Origin: Bacteroidota bacterium
GTDB lineage: Bacteria > Bacteroidota > Ignavibacteria > SZUA-365 > JAADGX01
Assembly (NCBI GenBank): GCA_027021285.1
Contig: JALUUP010000500.1
Span: forward strand, 1-5,829
DNA: 5,829 nt
Reading direction: 5' to 3'
Below the pieces are notes generated by a model, which did not search any database, was not told where the DNA came from, and was given only the letters and a program-made list of their open reading frames with translations. A program made the translations under genes and the position numbers. Positions 5,704-5,829 of this stretch are shown piece by piece; position 1 is the stretch's first letter, and every line of letters begins with the position of its first letter.

Positions 5704-5817
5704 CCCACGGCTTGTCAGGTTTGTAAGAGGGGTCTTTCACCACGTTCTTTTGTCTTGGCGCTGAATTTGCGGATTACAAATACCCACGGTTTATAAGGAT
5801 TGTAGGAGGGATTTCCA
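5704..5817. repeat. Two copies of an imperfect direct repeat at the right edge
   Basis: A unit starting CCCACGG occurs at 5704-5735 (CCCACGGCTTGTCAGG...) and again at 5783-5814 (CCCACGGTTTATAAGG...). The copies are 79 bases apart, with 25 of 32 positions identical. The shared core ends in TTGTARGAGGG. The second copy runs into the hairpin GGGATTT-CC-AAATCCC (5808-5823), and the matching part of the first copy has decayed. No coding frame fits the pair. They look like members of a dispersed intergenic repeat family, or the start of an array continuing beyond the window. Confidence 0.55.
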
Positions 5818-5829
5818 AATCCCGAATTT

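Noticed and set aside
5704..5829. CRISPR array
   Set aside because: There are only two diverged copies, the 47-base interval is not supported by further units, and no cas genes are present.

Overview
The window looks like a piece of a GC-rich (estimated by eye), Gram-negative-type bacterial chromosome centred on inorganic sulfur metabolism. The gene set is a multi-cluster ferredoxin of the NapG/MauM kind, an exported DUF6599 protein, a sulfide:quinone oxidoreductase (SQR), a DUF1641 protein, a DsrC/TusE-family protein and a DsrE2-like protein. It suggests a respiratory, sulfur-oxidising or sulfur-handling anaerobe or microaerophile. Nitrospinota, Nitrospirota or Desulfobacterota-type lineages are plausible, but nothing here fixes the taxon.

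Layout. (1) Positions 2-1611, plus strand: the 3' part of a polyferredoxin gene whose 5' end lies outside the window, overlapping by 4 bases (ATGA) with a gene for a secreted DUF6599 protein. (2) Positions 1612-2000: a 389-base AT-rich intergenic region. It holds a 45-base near-perfect palindrome, a small hairpin, and a terminator-like hairpin that lies upstream of the next operon and in its direction. (3) Positions 2001-4755, plus strand: a compact operon sqr - DUF1641 - dsrC/tusE-like - dsrE2-like. Gaps are 1, 30 and 32 bases, each internal gene has a good Shine-Dalgarno site, and an intrinsic terminator closes the operon at 4781-4823. (4) Positions 4852-5601, minus strand: a convergent gene for an unrecognised polytopic membrane protein with a visible internal duplication, with its own Shine-Dalgarno site and a candidate sigma70 promoter. 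(5) Positions 5602-5829: non-coding, with two copies of an imperfect repeat at the right edge.

Working model for the operon (inference): SQR at the membrane oxidises sulfide, sends electrons to quinone and forms protein-bound sulfane sulfur. DsrE2 (Cys116, Cys131) and the DsrC-like protein (only the penultimate Cys104) could take up and pass on that sulfur as persulfides. The cysteine-free, helical DUF1641 protein could be a structural or membrane adaptor. The DsrC-like protein lacks the second redox cysteine of true DsrC (Ala at position 93), so it cannot form the intramolecular trisulfide used with DsrAB. That points to a sulfur carrier or regulatory role, not a dissimilatory sulfite reductase substrate. 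The upstream polyferredoxin-DUF6599 pair may be a separate membrane electron-transfer unit.
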